Shown here in pieces: positions 1 through 9,203 of a stretch of 64,000 nucleotides of DNA. The position numbers and the translations under genes are program-made. The DNA lies in the NCBI GenBank assembly GCA_019638615.1, contig JAHBTL010000023.1, positions 1 through 64,000 of the forward strand, in the 5' to 3' direction. The notes below the pieces were generated by a model. The model worked only from the letters and a program-made list of their open reading frames with translations, was not told where the DNA came from and did no database searches. Source of the stretch: Chitinophagaceae bacterium. GTDB taxonomy: Bacteria > Bacteroidota > Bacteroidia > Chitinophagales > Chitinophagaceae. Position 1 is the stretch's first letter. Each line of letters begins with the position of its first letter.

Positions 1-159
1 CTTATATTTTAGCCGGGCAATAATAATAAAGAAAGCTCATTGTACCAGTATGATTTTTTAAGGAAATTCTTCAAGGTTTGATGAGAATTGTTCTGCAGGC
101 ACCTCTCAAGATAGAGTATCCAAATTTCAGGAGCCTTACCGGCCATCGTATGAATTCTT

Positions 160-2553
160 ATGCAAAAAATATTTCTTTTATTTTCTGTTGTTTGGTTGCT
201 GGGCTGTCATGCATCCGGAACGAATGAAACTTCCCGGGAACAACTCCATGACCCGCTGATCATGGGCCCCGGTGGCGGAGGCGCCACTTTTATCCCTACA
301 TTTTCGCCGGACAACCCGCTTCATTTCCTCGTTCGCTGCGATATGACAGGCTCATACCTTACCAGGGACGGAGGCAATACTTACCGGCAATTCAATTTTG
401 CCAACGGCGCGTCAGGCTATGCTTTTCATCCTAAAGACAGCAATACGATATATATCGGTTCGGCTACCCTTAACCGTTCGGCCGACGGGGGTAAAACATG
501 GGAAACCCTCTTTCCGGCAAAAGAAGATATTGTAAAAGAAATGTACAGCGGCGATCATGCCAGCTGTACAATTAAAGTAAAAGAAACATCGCTGTATGAT
601 ACGGCAAGCGGCACGATAAGCAATATACGTATCGATCCTGTTACCTCGGACGCTGTTTACTTCAGCATGGGACGTTATTTCTTCTACTCGTTCGATAACG
701 GGCAGAAATGGACAAAGGAAGATTGTAAAGAAAGAATTGACTTCATACACGCAGACAATACTACCGGCAATGAAGTATATATTTTTACTTCAGAAGCTTT
801 ATACAGGTTTGATAAAAATACCGGGGTCATGCATTGGAAAGACTACCCCGGTGCTATGATCCCATCATTTTCTTTTACCGGCGGTGTAAAAAAAGGAACT
901 GACAGTGTAGTATTTTACAGCATTCACCACGATACCAAACAGGAGGTGAACGGCGAGTTCGGCTACAGTGAAATATGGAAGTCGGAAGACAGGGGCAAAA
1001 CATGGGAGCAGGTATCCGACACCGTTATTACCAATGCATCTGCAGGCATCAACCCCAGCTATTCCATGATCAGTTGCGCCGGGCTGGATGCAGACAATGT
1101 ATACGTGGTAACCAACCGCTACCAGGAAAAAAGCGATACTGCGCTGAAATACTGGTATGGAGCGCTGAAAAGCGCTGATGCCGGAAAGAGCTGGCAGTGG
1201 TGCTGGAAAGGCGGCGGCGGTTCAGGCAAATATGGAGTAAAGGATGGAAATGACGCATCCAATCTTTCCGACGCATGGGTTAAACAGGCATTCGGCGGGG
1301 AATATATCCGCTTAATGGACGTAGGTGTTTATCCTGCGGATGGCAATACCGCGATCGTTACAGACTGGTACAGGACCATGAAAACGACCGACGGTGGCAA
1401 CACCTGGCAACAGGTATACAGCAATCCGCAAGCCAAAGGAGGTTTCGGAAGCAGGGGACTTGAAGTAACGACTGCTTATGGTGTTCATTTTGATCCTTTC
1501 GACAGCAACCACATCGCAATCAGTTATACCGACATCGGTTATCATCATTCGTTTGACGGCGGTGCAACCTGGCATCGTTCCACCCGGGGCGTTCCGGCAG
1601 AATGGGTCAATACCTGTTACTGGGCGGTGTTCGATCCCGTGGTGAAAAATAAACTATGGTCGGCATGGTCCGGTATGCACGATTTCCCGAGAGGCAAGAT
1701 GACACGCAATGCTGCGTGGAAAAAATGGGCGCGGGGAGGTATCTGCGTTTCAGAAGATGGCGGGAAAACATGGAAGCCTGTTTACGAAGGAATGGGAATG
1801 GATGCGCCTGCCACCTGCATCGTGCTGGATCCTGCTTCTTCCGCAGGAAACAGAACATTGTATGCGGCAGTATACAACAAGGGGGTTTTTAAATCAACTG
1901 ATGATGGCAAAACATGGACGTTAATGAACAACGGAATTGAAGACAATACCTGCGCCTTTGAACTTACGTTGTCGGCTAACCGGGAATTATTCCTTACAGT
2001 ATCTGCAACGCCTCAGCATATAGACGGAAAAAGGGGCCGTGCATTTTATTCCGGCGCGGTATATAAATCTGCAGATGGTGCATCTACCTGGACAAAGCTG
2101 CAGGTAACTGACGGATTGCTGTTCCCTAACGGTATTGAATGCGATCCGCTGCACCCTGACAGGATATACCTGGGTTGCTGGGCAGATATAGATTTGAGCG
2201 ACCTGGTTGGTGGGGAAACGGCAAGAAATACCGGAGGTAATGAAAAATTAAAAATGCCGGGTGGCGTCTTTCTTTCGGAGGATGGCGGCAAAACATGGCG
2301 CCAGGTATTTGATGACAAACAGTATGTATATGATATTGTTGCCGATGCACGCATTCCCGGCCGGCTTTACCTGAACACGTTTAACAAAGCGGCCTACAGG
2401 AGCGATGACAGCGGCAAAAGCTGGAAAAAGATAAAAGGGTATGATTTTCACTGGGGGCAGCGTCCGGCGCTGGATCCGCGCGATAAAGAAAAAATATTTC
2501 TCACCACTTTCGGCTCCAGCGTATGGTGGGGGCGCCCGGAAACAGAGCAATAA
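160..2553 (+). CDS. Asp-box (BNR/sialidase-like) repeat lipoprotein, 797 aa
   Basis: A signal peptide ends in a lipobox (LLGC, Cys16), so the protein should be an exported lipoprotein. About twelve Asp-box motifs of the form S-x-D-x-G-x-T-W are spread along the chain, for example SADGGKTW and SEDGGKTW. Such motifs mark multi-bladed beta-propellers of the sialidase, GH74 and VPS10 type. I see no residue set that fixes an enzymatic activity. The gene is followed after 25 bases by a paralogue of nearly the same length and layout, so the two look like a tandem duplication and one transcription unit. A role at the cell surface in glycan or glycoprotein handling fits the nearby SusC/D locus, but that is inference. 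The start is the ATG directly ahead of the hydrophobic segment. Confidence 0.9.
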   Translation: MQKIFLLFSVVWLLGCHASGTNETSREQLHDPLIMGPGGGGATFIPTFSPDNPLHFLVRCDMTGSYLTRDGGNTYRQFNFANGASGYAFHPKDSNTIYIGSATLNRSADGGKTWETLFPAKEDIVKEMYSGDHASCTIKVKETSLYDTASGTISNIRIDPVTSDAVYFSMGRYFFYSFDNGQKWTKEDCKERIDFIHADNTTGNEVYIFTSEALYRFDKNTGVMHWKDYPGAMIPSFSFTGGVKKGTDSVVFYSIHHDTKQEVNGEFGYSEIWKSEDRGKTWEQVSDTVITNASAGINPSYSMISCAGLDADNVYVVTNRYQEKSDTALKYWYGALKSADAGKSWQWCWKGGGGSGKYGVKDGNDASNLSDAWVKQAFGGEYIRLMDVGVYPADGNTAIVTDWYRTMKTTDGGNTWQQVYSNPQAKGGFGSRGLEVTTAYGVHFDPFDSNHIAISYTDIGYHHSFDGGATWHRSTRGVPAEWVNTCYWAVFDPVVKNKLWSAWSGMHDFPRGKMTRNAAWKKWARGGICVSEDGGKTWKPVYEGMGMDAPATCIVLDPASSAGNRTLYAAVYNKGVFKSTDDGKTWTLMNNGIEDNTCAFELTLSANRELFLTVSATPQHIDGKRGRAFYSGAVYKSADGASTWTKLQVTDGLLFPNGIECDPLHPDRIYLGCWADIDLSDLVGGETARNTGGNEKLKMPGGVFLSEDGGKTWRQVFDDKQYVYDIVADARIPGRLYLNTFNKAAYRSDDSGKSWKKIKGYDFHWGQRPALDPRDKEKIFLTTFGSSVWWGRPETEQ

Positions 2554-2578
2554 TTAGCACCATTAAAAGAGTGATTGT

Positions 2579-4984
2579 ATGATGACCATGATCAGGATCG
2601 CAGGCTGTTGCCTGGTTGTTTTATTTCATCTTACAGGTTGCAACGGCAACAGGCAGGATAACGTAAACGGTCAACCGAAAACTGAAAAAAAACCCAACGG
2701 ACGAAATGATGCATGGGGATATGCCGGGTATGGCGGAGGCGGCGCCATGTTTTATCCTACTGTAAGCCCGTTCGATCCCGGTCATGCTTTTGTAGCCTGC
2801 GATATGACCGGATCTTTTGTAACGTACGATGGCGGTGAGTCATGGCGGATGTTCAACCTGCGCGGGCCGGTACACTTTTTTACATTCGATCCTTCAGATC
2901 CCAATACCGTGTATGCCAATTCAATAGCTTTATTCAAAAGCACAGATAAAGGGAATACCTGGAACGTTGTCTACCCCTCCGCTTCAGATATAACAGCAGT
3001 CATTTCAAAAGGAGATCATGCGAATGAAGTGCTGGTAACCAGGGACAGTACAATAAGACGCGTCCAGGCTTTCGCGGTAGACCCTGCTGACTCAAAAAAA
3101 TTGTACGCTGTTATTTCAATTGATCAAAAAAACGGTTTTTATACATCTGCAGATGGCGGCAGCAACTGGATTAAGGAAACAGATATGACTGTAACAGCAG
3201 GAAATATCTTTATAGCGCCTTCATCACCTAAAAATAAGCGGACGGTTTACATAGCAACCGGCGATGGTATATTAACCAATGAAAATGGCTCATGGGAAAT
3301 GAATGCACTGCCTGCAGGCGTTAAAAAAATAACGACCTGTACAGGTGGTTATGATAGCGCCCAACAGCGATTTATTATCTATGCTATCGCGGGCCGTTCC
3401 TACTTCAATCCTGATGATGATGAATCTGGTATTTATTTTACAAATGATGGCGGTAAAACCTGGCAGAATCGCCAGGAAGGGATCATCAGCCAGCAATCTG
3501 CAGGGGCAGGTATACCGGAATGGAGAACCATTGCAACAAGTGCCCTGCACCCTGCTACGGTATATGTTTCCTACAACAATTTTATCCTGGGCGATACCAC
3601 TTGCATAGGAGTTGCCAAAAGTGACAACTACGGTAAAACATGGACGTTGGTATGGAAAGACCGGCTAGCCAAAGGCGGCAGTGTGGTATCTGAAAATTTT
3701 ACCGGCGGCTGGCTCAACGAAAGGTTCGGACCTACCTGGGGTGAAAACCCGTTTTCGATCGGCGTGTCTCCCGTCAATCCTGATGTCTGCTATGCAACAG
3801 ATTTCGGCAGGACCGTTAAATCGGATGATGGCGGTACAACCTGGAAGCAGGTATATACCCGCAAAGAAGGGCCGGGTTGGGTATCACGCGGGCTGGAGGT
3901 TACAACAAGCTATGATGTAGTAACTGACCCCTTCGATTCAAATCATGTATTTATCTGCAATACGGATATAGGATTGATGGAGAGCACGGACGGCGGGCAT
4001 AGCTGGAAAAGTGCCACGCAAAACAATGGTGTTCCGCGGCAATGGGTCAACAGCGCTTACTGGTTAACGTTCGACCCGGATATTAAGGGAAAAGCATGGG
4101 CGGTAATGAGCGCCAATCACGATCTCCCCCGGCCTAAAATGTGGCGCAGAGCAGGTGTTGCAAATTATAAAGGAGGTATACTGGTAACCGGTGATGCCGG
4201 TAAAACATGGACACCGGTAAGCTCATCCATAGGTGAGGCGGCATTTACACATATATTGGCTGATCCCTCCAGTAATGAAGACGCGCGAACCCTATATGCC
4301 TGTGCCTTTGGCAAAGGCGTTTATAAATCTGTTGACGGCGGCAAAACATGGCAGCAAAAAAACAAAGGGCTCGAAGGAAAGGAGCCATTTGCTTGGCGGA
4401 TCATGCGAAGGGAAACAGACGGCGTTTTGTTCCTTATGGTAAGCAGGCGGAGTGAAAAAGGAGAGATAGGCACACCCGATGACGGCGCTTTATACCGCTC
4501 AACGGATGGAGCCGAAACCTGGACGAAAATGACCTTGCCCGAAGGTACCAATGCACCAACAAGTATCATTGCCGATGCGCAATCGCCTCAAAGACTGATC
4601 CTTTCCGCATGGGGCAAAGTGAGTGGCGGGAAGTTTTCTACCGATACAGGTGGCGGCATTTTTGTATCGGGCGATGATGGCAACACCTGGAAGCAGGTGA
4701 TGCAGAAAGACCAGCATATTCACGATATTACTTTTGACGATCGGAATAAAACCTATTACGCCTGCGGCTTTAACAGCAGCGCCTACCGTTCAACAGATAA
4801 AGGCGAGACCTGGGAAAGGATAAAAGGATATAATTTTAAATGGGGCAAACGTGTGGTGCCCGATCCTGTGCATCCGGGAAAAGTATACATCGTAACCTTT
4901 GGAGGCGGTATATGGTATGGCCCCGAAAATGGCGATGCCGGTGCTGAAGAAGATATTGTTACGCCGGTGCTGTCGTATAAATAA
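2579..4984 (+). CDS. Asp-box (BNR/sialidase-like) repeat lipoprotein, 801 aa, paralogue of the preceding gene
   Basis: This is the second of two tandem Asp-box lipoproteins. The signal peptide ends at a lipobox (HLTGC, Cys21). I count about twelve Asp boxes (SVDGGKTW, STDGGHSW, SDDGGTTW and others), the same number as in the upstream protein. Segments such as 'SRGLEVTT' followed by a DPFDSNH block and 'QWVN' are shared in the same order, which supports duplication of a whole gene. Three in-frame ATGs cluster at the start; the first one is used here. A beta-propeller surface protein is expected, but the substrate is unknown. A weak stem with a short T-run (AACC-ctgca-GGTT) lies about 40 bases downstream and could end the unit. 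Confidence 0.9.
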   Translation: MMTMIRIAGCCLVVLFHLTGCNGNRQDNVNGQPKTEKKPNGRNDAWGYAGYGGGGAMFYPTVSPFDPGHAFVACDMTGSFVTYDGGESWRMFNLRGPVHFFTFDPSDPNTVYANSIALFKSTDKGNTWNVVYPSASDITAVISKGDHANEVLVTRDSTIRRVQAFAVDPADSKKLYAVISIDQKNGFYTSADGGSNWIKETDMTVTAGNIFIAPSSPKNKRTVYIATGDGILTNENGSWEMNALPAGVKKITTCTGGYDSAQQRFIIYAIAGRSYFNPDDDESGIYFTNDGGKTWQNRQEGIISQQSAGAGIPEWRTIATSALHPATVYVSYNNFILGDTTCIGVAKSDNYGKTWTLVWKDRLAKGGSVVSENFTGGWLNERFGPTWGENPFSIGVSPVNPDVCYATDFGRTVKSDDGGTTWKQVYTRKEGPGWVSRGLEVTTSYDVVTDPFDSNHVFICNTDIGLMESTDGGHSWKSATQNNGVPRQWVNSAYWLTFDPDIKGKAWAVMSANHDLPRPKMWRRAGVANYKGGILVTGDAGKTWTPVSSSIGEAAFTHILADPSSNEDARTLYACAFGKGVYKSVDGGKTWQQKNKGLEGKEPFAWRIMRRETDGVLFLMVSRRSEKGEIGTPDDGALYRSTDGAETWTKMTLPEGTNAPTSIIADAQSPQRLILSAWGKVSGGKFSTDTGGGIFVSGDDGNTWKQVMQKDQHIHDITFDDRNKTYYACGFNSSAYRSTDKGETWERIKGYNFKWGKRVVPDPVHPGKVYIVTFGGGIWYGPENGDAGAEEDIVTPVLSYK

Positions 4985-5164
4985 AACGATCAAGCCTGTA
5001 GAATTTGCAGCGCGGTAATTCAACCCGGCAAACCCTGCAGGTTTTTGTACACCTTAAAAAGTAGTTGCTCAAACGGTTGCGTTAAAAAATTATTTAGTAT
5101 TAAGATATTATTATAATTTTAAGAACGGCTTTTTGATTCAGACAAATGCCATATTATAAATAAC

Positions 5165-5770
5165 GTGATCAACAGGTTCATTCCGGAAGAATATGAAAAA
5201 GAATTGCTCTCGCAGGTACGCGAGGGAGATGTAAAGGCATTTGAACATATCTACAACATTTACAGCACAAGGCTTTATGGAAGCATTTTTAAACTTGTAA
5301 AATCAACCTCCGTTACGGAAGAGTTGCTGCAGGATACCTTTCAGCGTATTTGGGAACACAAGAAAACCATTGATATTGACCGGTCGTTTAAAGCCTATGT
5401 ATTTACCATAGCCAGGAACCTTGTATTCGATTATTTTAACAAGGCTTCGCGGCAAAAACTTTTAGAACGCTACCTGCAGGCAAAAGAAGAAAATGCGGCT
5501 CCGGGGTTTCGCCACCAGTTGGAAGAAAAAGAATCGGAGCTGCTGATGGAAAGAGCTGTACATCAATTGCCTCCGCAAAGAAAGCTGGTATATACCCTCT
5601 GTAAAATTGAAGGCAGAAGCTATGAAGATGTAAGCAAAGCGCTGGGGATATCTGTTTCAACCATCAGCGACCATATAGTAAAAGCCACTAAAAGCATTAA
5701 GGCCTATTACCTTTCAAAGAGTCTTGTAAATAAAACAATTATAACGATAGTTGTTTTTCTGCAGATGTAA
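5165..5770 (+). CDS. ECF-type RNA polymerase sigma factor, 201 aa
   Basis: The protein has the two-domain layout of extracytoplasmic-function sigma factors. Region 2 covers roughly residues 15-85 (GDVKAFEHIYNIY, then ELLQDTFQRIWE and AYVFTIARNLVFDYFN). Region 4 covers roughly residues 125-185 (LPPQRKLVYTLCKIEGRSYEDVSKALGIS, then a helix-turn-helix). The start is a GTG; no better ATG lies in frame. In Bacteroidota, sigma factors of this type are normally followed at once by a FecR anti-sigma gene and a SusC gene. Here the fecR gene lies 4.4 kb downstream, with three other genes between. I infer that this sigma drives the susC/susD genes at 11552-16601. Confidence 0.9.
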   Translation: MINRFIPEEYEKELLSQVREGDVKAFEHIYNIYSTRLYGSIFKLVKSTSVTEELLQDTFQRIWEHKKTIDIDRSFKAYVFTIARNLVFDYFNKASRQKLLERYLQAKEENAAPGFRHQLEEKESELLMERAVHQLPPQRKLVYTLCKIEGRSYEDVSKALGISVSTISDHIVKATKSIKAYYLSKSLVNKTIITIVVFLQM

Positions 5771-5785
5771 TTTCCTCAAACCTGT

Positions 5786-6901
5786 TTATCTTTTTATCAC
5801 TACTGTATGTTCCGGCCCGGCAACACCGGCAAGGTTTTTTACACGGAAAGAAATCTCATATTTTTCCTTTTTCAGTTTTATTTCAACCGAATCAGCCACC
5901 TCTTTCCAGTCGTCGCCCGGTAATTCCCTGGCTTCATAATTTTTAAAATTAGGTGTTTGAGATTTCAACCTGATGAACGCCATTTCTCCTTGTATATCAA
6001 CTTCGGACGAAAGGGTATTAGGTGTCCATTCAATAGCCCGTGGATCGGTAGCCAGGTGGAGGTATCTTGTATTGTACGCCCAATGCGGTTTACCGTTGCG
6101 GATCCACGTATGTGTATCATAGTATTCGTCCCTGTACATAACAATATCACTGCTGTCGTTGGGCCAAAGCGTATATCGGTTATTATATTTGTCCCAACTG
6201 ATCCATGTATAAATTCTTGCAAAAAGCGTTTTGCTCCTGTTATTTAAATCCGGGTAAACTTCGGTCGGAATTCTATCTTTCCCCCTTACCAATGTAATAT
6301 CGGCAGCCTTATTCTTTAAATATTCAGCACGTACTTCCAGCGCTGAAAGCGGAATTCCGTTCTTTTCAAAATGATAATTGTATTTGGCATCAGACAGAAA
6401 CCATTTATGATAAGCGTTCAGCCATATTTCGTTGATACCATGATGCCCTTCAAGAAAATCAGGAGTTCCTTCGCCAGCACCCAGGCAACGTGTAACATAG
6501 CCGTACGCGTTCATCAAAGCGTTTTGCACCAGCATAAAATGCTCACAATGAAAGCCATTTCCTTTTATTGCTTCATCAAGGATACATTCCGGCGAGCCGC
6601 AACCGGGATGAGGGCCCTCATTATTAACAGGAATATGATTTTTTATCCATTCTCTCAAAAGAAGAATCCTTTTCAATTCGTCCGTTTCTCCGTGAAAAAT
6701 AGTGTCTGTCTGATACTTTCTTTTCAGTTCACCCAATTTGGGGGAAGATAAATCTTCGTAACCTGAAAAAATCGTATCAACAACAACAGAAGGATTCTCT
6801 ACTTGTATTGTATAGTAAGTTCTGTTATTGCTGCAACCGGAAGCTAACAGTCCAAAAACCGCCGGAATAAAATATAAAGCTGAAACGTTCTTTATTTTCA
6901 T
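5786..6901 (-). CDS. transglutaminase-like superfamily lipoprotein, 371 aa
   Basis: Translation from the ATG at 6901 gives a signal peptide with lipobox (ASGC, Cys23). An upstream in-frame start at 6943 would add 14 residues before the hydrophobic segment and looks less likely. The middle of the protein carries a transglutaminase/papain-like pattern. A Cys in 'GFHCEHF' (about residue 119) lies ahead of a mobile helix, followed by 'HHGINEIWLNAYHKWFLSDA', which supplies the candidate His (153/154) and Asp (171). The substrate is unknown. The gene runs against its neighbours, and its 3' end lies only 15 bases from the end of the sigma gene. It therefore looks like part of the material that separates sigma from fecR. 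Confidence 0.75.
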   Translation of the reverse strand: MKIKNVSALYFIPAVFGLLASGCSNNRTYYTIQVENPSVVVDTIFSGYEDLSSPKLGELKRKYQTDTIFHGETDELKRILLLREWIKNHIPVNNEGPHPGCGSPECILDEAIKGNGFHCEHFMLVQNALMNAYGYVTRCLGAGEGTPDFLEGHHGINEIWLNAYHKWFLSDAKYNYHFEKNGIPLSALEVRAEYLKNKAADITLVRGKDRIPTEVYPDLNNRSKTLFARIYTWISWDKYNNRYTLWPNDSSDIVMYRDEYYDTHTWIRNGKPHWAYNTRYLHLATDPRAIEWTPNTLSSEVDIQGEMAFIRLKSQTPNFKNYEARELPGDDWKEVADSVEIKLKKEKYEISFRVKNLAGVAGPEHTVVIKR

Positions 6902-6920
6902 TAAAAGTTTGTTTTTTTTG

Positions 6921-7025
6921 CATGAGCAGAGGATACTTTTCACCTGGCCGTATTAATATGAAAAAATACCTTGAGCAGCAAACAACATACCCGTTTATTG
7001 TTAAAAAAACACATAGTAACCAACT
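6921..7025 (+). pseudogene. relic of a fecR 5' end (leader plus first ~18 codons)
   Basis: This stretch aligns with 10121-10226, the leader and first codons of the intact fecR gene, with one single-base gap and scattered substitutions. Shared words include GAGCAGAGGA, GGCCGTATTA, ATATGAAA and CCCGTTTATTG (TCCGTTTATTG in fecR). At protein level the relic reads MSSKQHTRLLLKKHIV against MNSEQHIRLLFKKYLA of FecR. The similarity fades after about 18 codons, where the GH20 reading frame goes on. I infer an old duplication or a recombination scar between two sigma/fecR loci. Confidence 0.8.
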
Positions 7026-9193
7026 ATAAAAATAAAAAGAGAGACTACAGGTTGTATAATCTAATCATTTCTTTTCTGGCTATCTGTTTTTCGCACACTT
7101 CCTTAATAACCCAGGCAGGAGGCATTGCAGATCCGAAGCTGCACGTAATTCCTTACCCGCAGCAGGTAACTGTAAGTGGCAATGATTTTATCTTATCAAA
7201 TTCCCTGGACATTGTTTTGAGCAAAAATCATTCTGCGGATGATGCATTTACCGCAGAAGAATTGGCCCGAGACCTGAAAGCAGAATGGAATATTGAAGCT
7301 GCAATTGGCACGAAAAAGAAAAAGCATGCTATCCTGCTTGTACGCAACAAAAAATCCCGGGCTATTCGTGCGCAAGGGTATGAACTTGTAGTTACACCGG
7401 AAGGTATAACAATCGAGGCCCCGGATGAACAGGGCTTATTTTATGGAACACAAACGCTTTTGCAATTGATTCACAAAGGGGATACAGACCTTAGAATAAC
7501 CGGACTTACCATAAAAGATTGGCCTACCATAGCCAAACGCGCTGTTCACTATGATACCAAACACCACCAGGATAAAATTTCCTATGTAAGAGATTTTATT
7601 AAAGAACTGGCCCGGTATAAAATCAATATGCTTGTTTGGGAATGGGAAGACAAATTCGCTTATCCCAGTCATCCTGAAATAGGAGCCCCGGGCGCCTTTA
7701 CGCCTGAAGAAATAAAAGGGCTTACAAAATATGCCAGGAACTATCACATTGAAATTGTTCCGTTGGTGCAGGGACTCGGACATGTGAGTTTTATTTTAAA
7801 ATGGCCGCAATTCAGCGCATGGAGAGAGATTGCTGCATCGAACTGGCAGTTCTGCCCCCTGAAACAGGGCTCATACGATTTACTGTTTGATCTTTGGAAA
7901 GATGCCATGGATGCCACTGAGGGCTCTTCATATTTTCATATAGGGTCTGACGAAGCATACGAACTCGGTCACTGTGAAAACTGCCAGGCCAAAACAAAGG
8001 AAATTGGAAAGCGGGGACTCTATCACATATTTGAAGACAAAGTTTCGCGGTTCATTGTTTCAAAAGGCAGAACACCGATAATATGGGAATCGCTGCGTTT
8101 GGTGAAAGAAGGGGAAAACAAAAGATTCATGCCCAATAAAAAGGCAGTGCTTACCGAAGACATGGGAGAAGCGGGCATTGAGCAGGCACGAAGGGCAAAA
8201 GATCTCGGCTACAAGGTTTTTTTCTTTGACCCGAACCCTGGTATTGAACCTGTATTCCTTCCCTACTTTTATAGCGAATCGGAAGACGGGCAAATACAAA
8301 AGGGCTGCCTCGAAAAATCTTATACCCTGCTGAAGCAGGCTGCATCCTCCGGTGCTTTTGACGGATTTATCAGAACATCCTGGGACGATGCCGGTCTGCA
8401 CAACCAGCAATGGATGCTCAGTTTCCTCACACTGGCCGAATATTCCTGGAACAGCGAAGGAACAGATCTGGAGCAATTCAAAAAGAATTTTTTCAACAAC
8501 TATTACGGTACCACCAGCGTGAACATGGAAGAATTGTTTAACCTCCTTAACGAAGCGTCTTACTATTACTGGGATACTTTTGAACGCAAAGTGTGGCATT
8601 TCGGAGAAGTAGGAAAAACATTTCTGCCAGACCTTCCGAGAGGCGATATCATTGAATATGATCCTTACTGGAACACCGCACATAAAGCAATGGTAGAACG
8701 CTCATATGCGATGCAGAAAAAGATGGACCGGGTATTGGCAATCATTGCTGCTAACCAGGCACAACAAATAAAGCACATGTATGATCTCGATATCTATGAA
8801 ACGATGGCCAGGCTGGTTCATCATACCTGCCAGACCTATATAGACCTTTCATCACTGGAAAAAGCGATTGCCGCGGCGCATATGCAAGCTTTCCGGAACC
8901 GTGACAGCGCCGGGTACTATCTGCAAAAAGCACAGGACATTATCATTCATAACCTGCAAAGGAGGAAGATCGTACTTAACAACATTGTTGAGGTTTGGGA
9001 AAAAACAAGATTACCCAAAGGCATGAGCACTGCTGAAAAGAAATATTTTTTCCGGCAGGACAAGGCCCGGCATTTTGCCAACAGGAAACCTGATATGAGC
9101 TATTTTATTTACGATGAACAGCAACTGGACCTGGAAGGATATCTGGAAAAATTAAAACTATATGCAGAAAAATTCAGGAATGACTCTTTCTGA
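6971..9193 (+). CDS. glycoside hydrolase family 20 (beta-N-acetylhexosaminidase-like), 740 aa
   Basis: An N-terminal GH20b-like domain (about residues 55-170, with 'PYPQQV' and 'GLFYGTQTLLQLI') is followed by a TIM barrel. The barrel has the family's adjacent Asp-Glu pair in 'HIGSDEAYELG' (D327, E328). In GH20 enzymes the Asp positions the substrate acetamido group and the Glu is the acid/base. A predicted activity is release of terminal N-acetylhexosamine. The first 18 residues match the FecR N-terminus rather than a signal peptide. A TTG at 7052 would give a cleaner signal peptide (LYNLIISFLAICF), so the true start may be 6971 or 7052; 6971 is kept because it matches the start of the homologous fecR. 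The 3' end is followed closely by the isomerase-like gene. Confidence 0.85.
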   Translation: MSSKQHTRLLLKKHIVTNYKNKKRDYRLYNLIISFLAICFSHTSLITQAGGIADPKLHVIPYPQQVTVSGNDFILSNSLDIVLSKNHSADDAFTAEELARDLKAEWNIEAAIGTKKKKHAILLVRNKKSRAIRAQGYELVVTPEGITIEAPDEQGLFYGTQTLLQLIHKGDTDLRITGLTIKDWPTIAKRAVHYDTKHHQDKISYVRDFIKELARYKINMLVWEWEDKFAYPSHPEIGAPGAFTPEEIKGLTKYARNYHIEIVPLVQGLGHVSFILKWPQFSAWREIAASNWQFCPLKQGSYDLLFDLWKDAMDATEGSSYFHIGSDEAYELGHCENCQAKTKEIGKRGLYHIFEDKVSRFIVSKGRTPIIWESLRLVKEGENKRFMPNKKAVLTEDMGEAGIEQARRAKDLGYKVFFFDPNPGIEPVFLPYFYSESEDGQIQKGCLEKSYTLLKQAASSGAFDGFIRTSWDDAGLHNQQWMLSFLTLAEYSWNSEGTDLEQFKKNFFNNYYGTTSVNMEELFNLLNEASYYYWDTFERKVWHFGEVGKTFLPDLPRGDIIEYDPYWNTAHKAMVERSYAMQKKMDRVLAIIAANQAQQIKHMYDLDIYETMARLVHHTCQTYIDLSSLEKAIAAAHMQAFRNRDSAGYYLQKAQDIIIHNLQRRKIVLNNIVEVWEKTRLPKGMSTAEKKYFFRQDKARHFANRKPDMSYFIYDEQQLDLEGYLEKLKLYAEKFRNDSF

Positions 9194-9203
9194 CAAAGCA
9201 ACA

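Noticed and set aside
5007-5055. Weak stem AACC-ctgca-GGTT with a short T-run after the second Asp-box gene.
   Set aside because: The four-to-five-base stem is too short to list as a terminator on its own.
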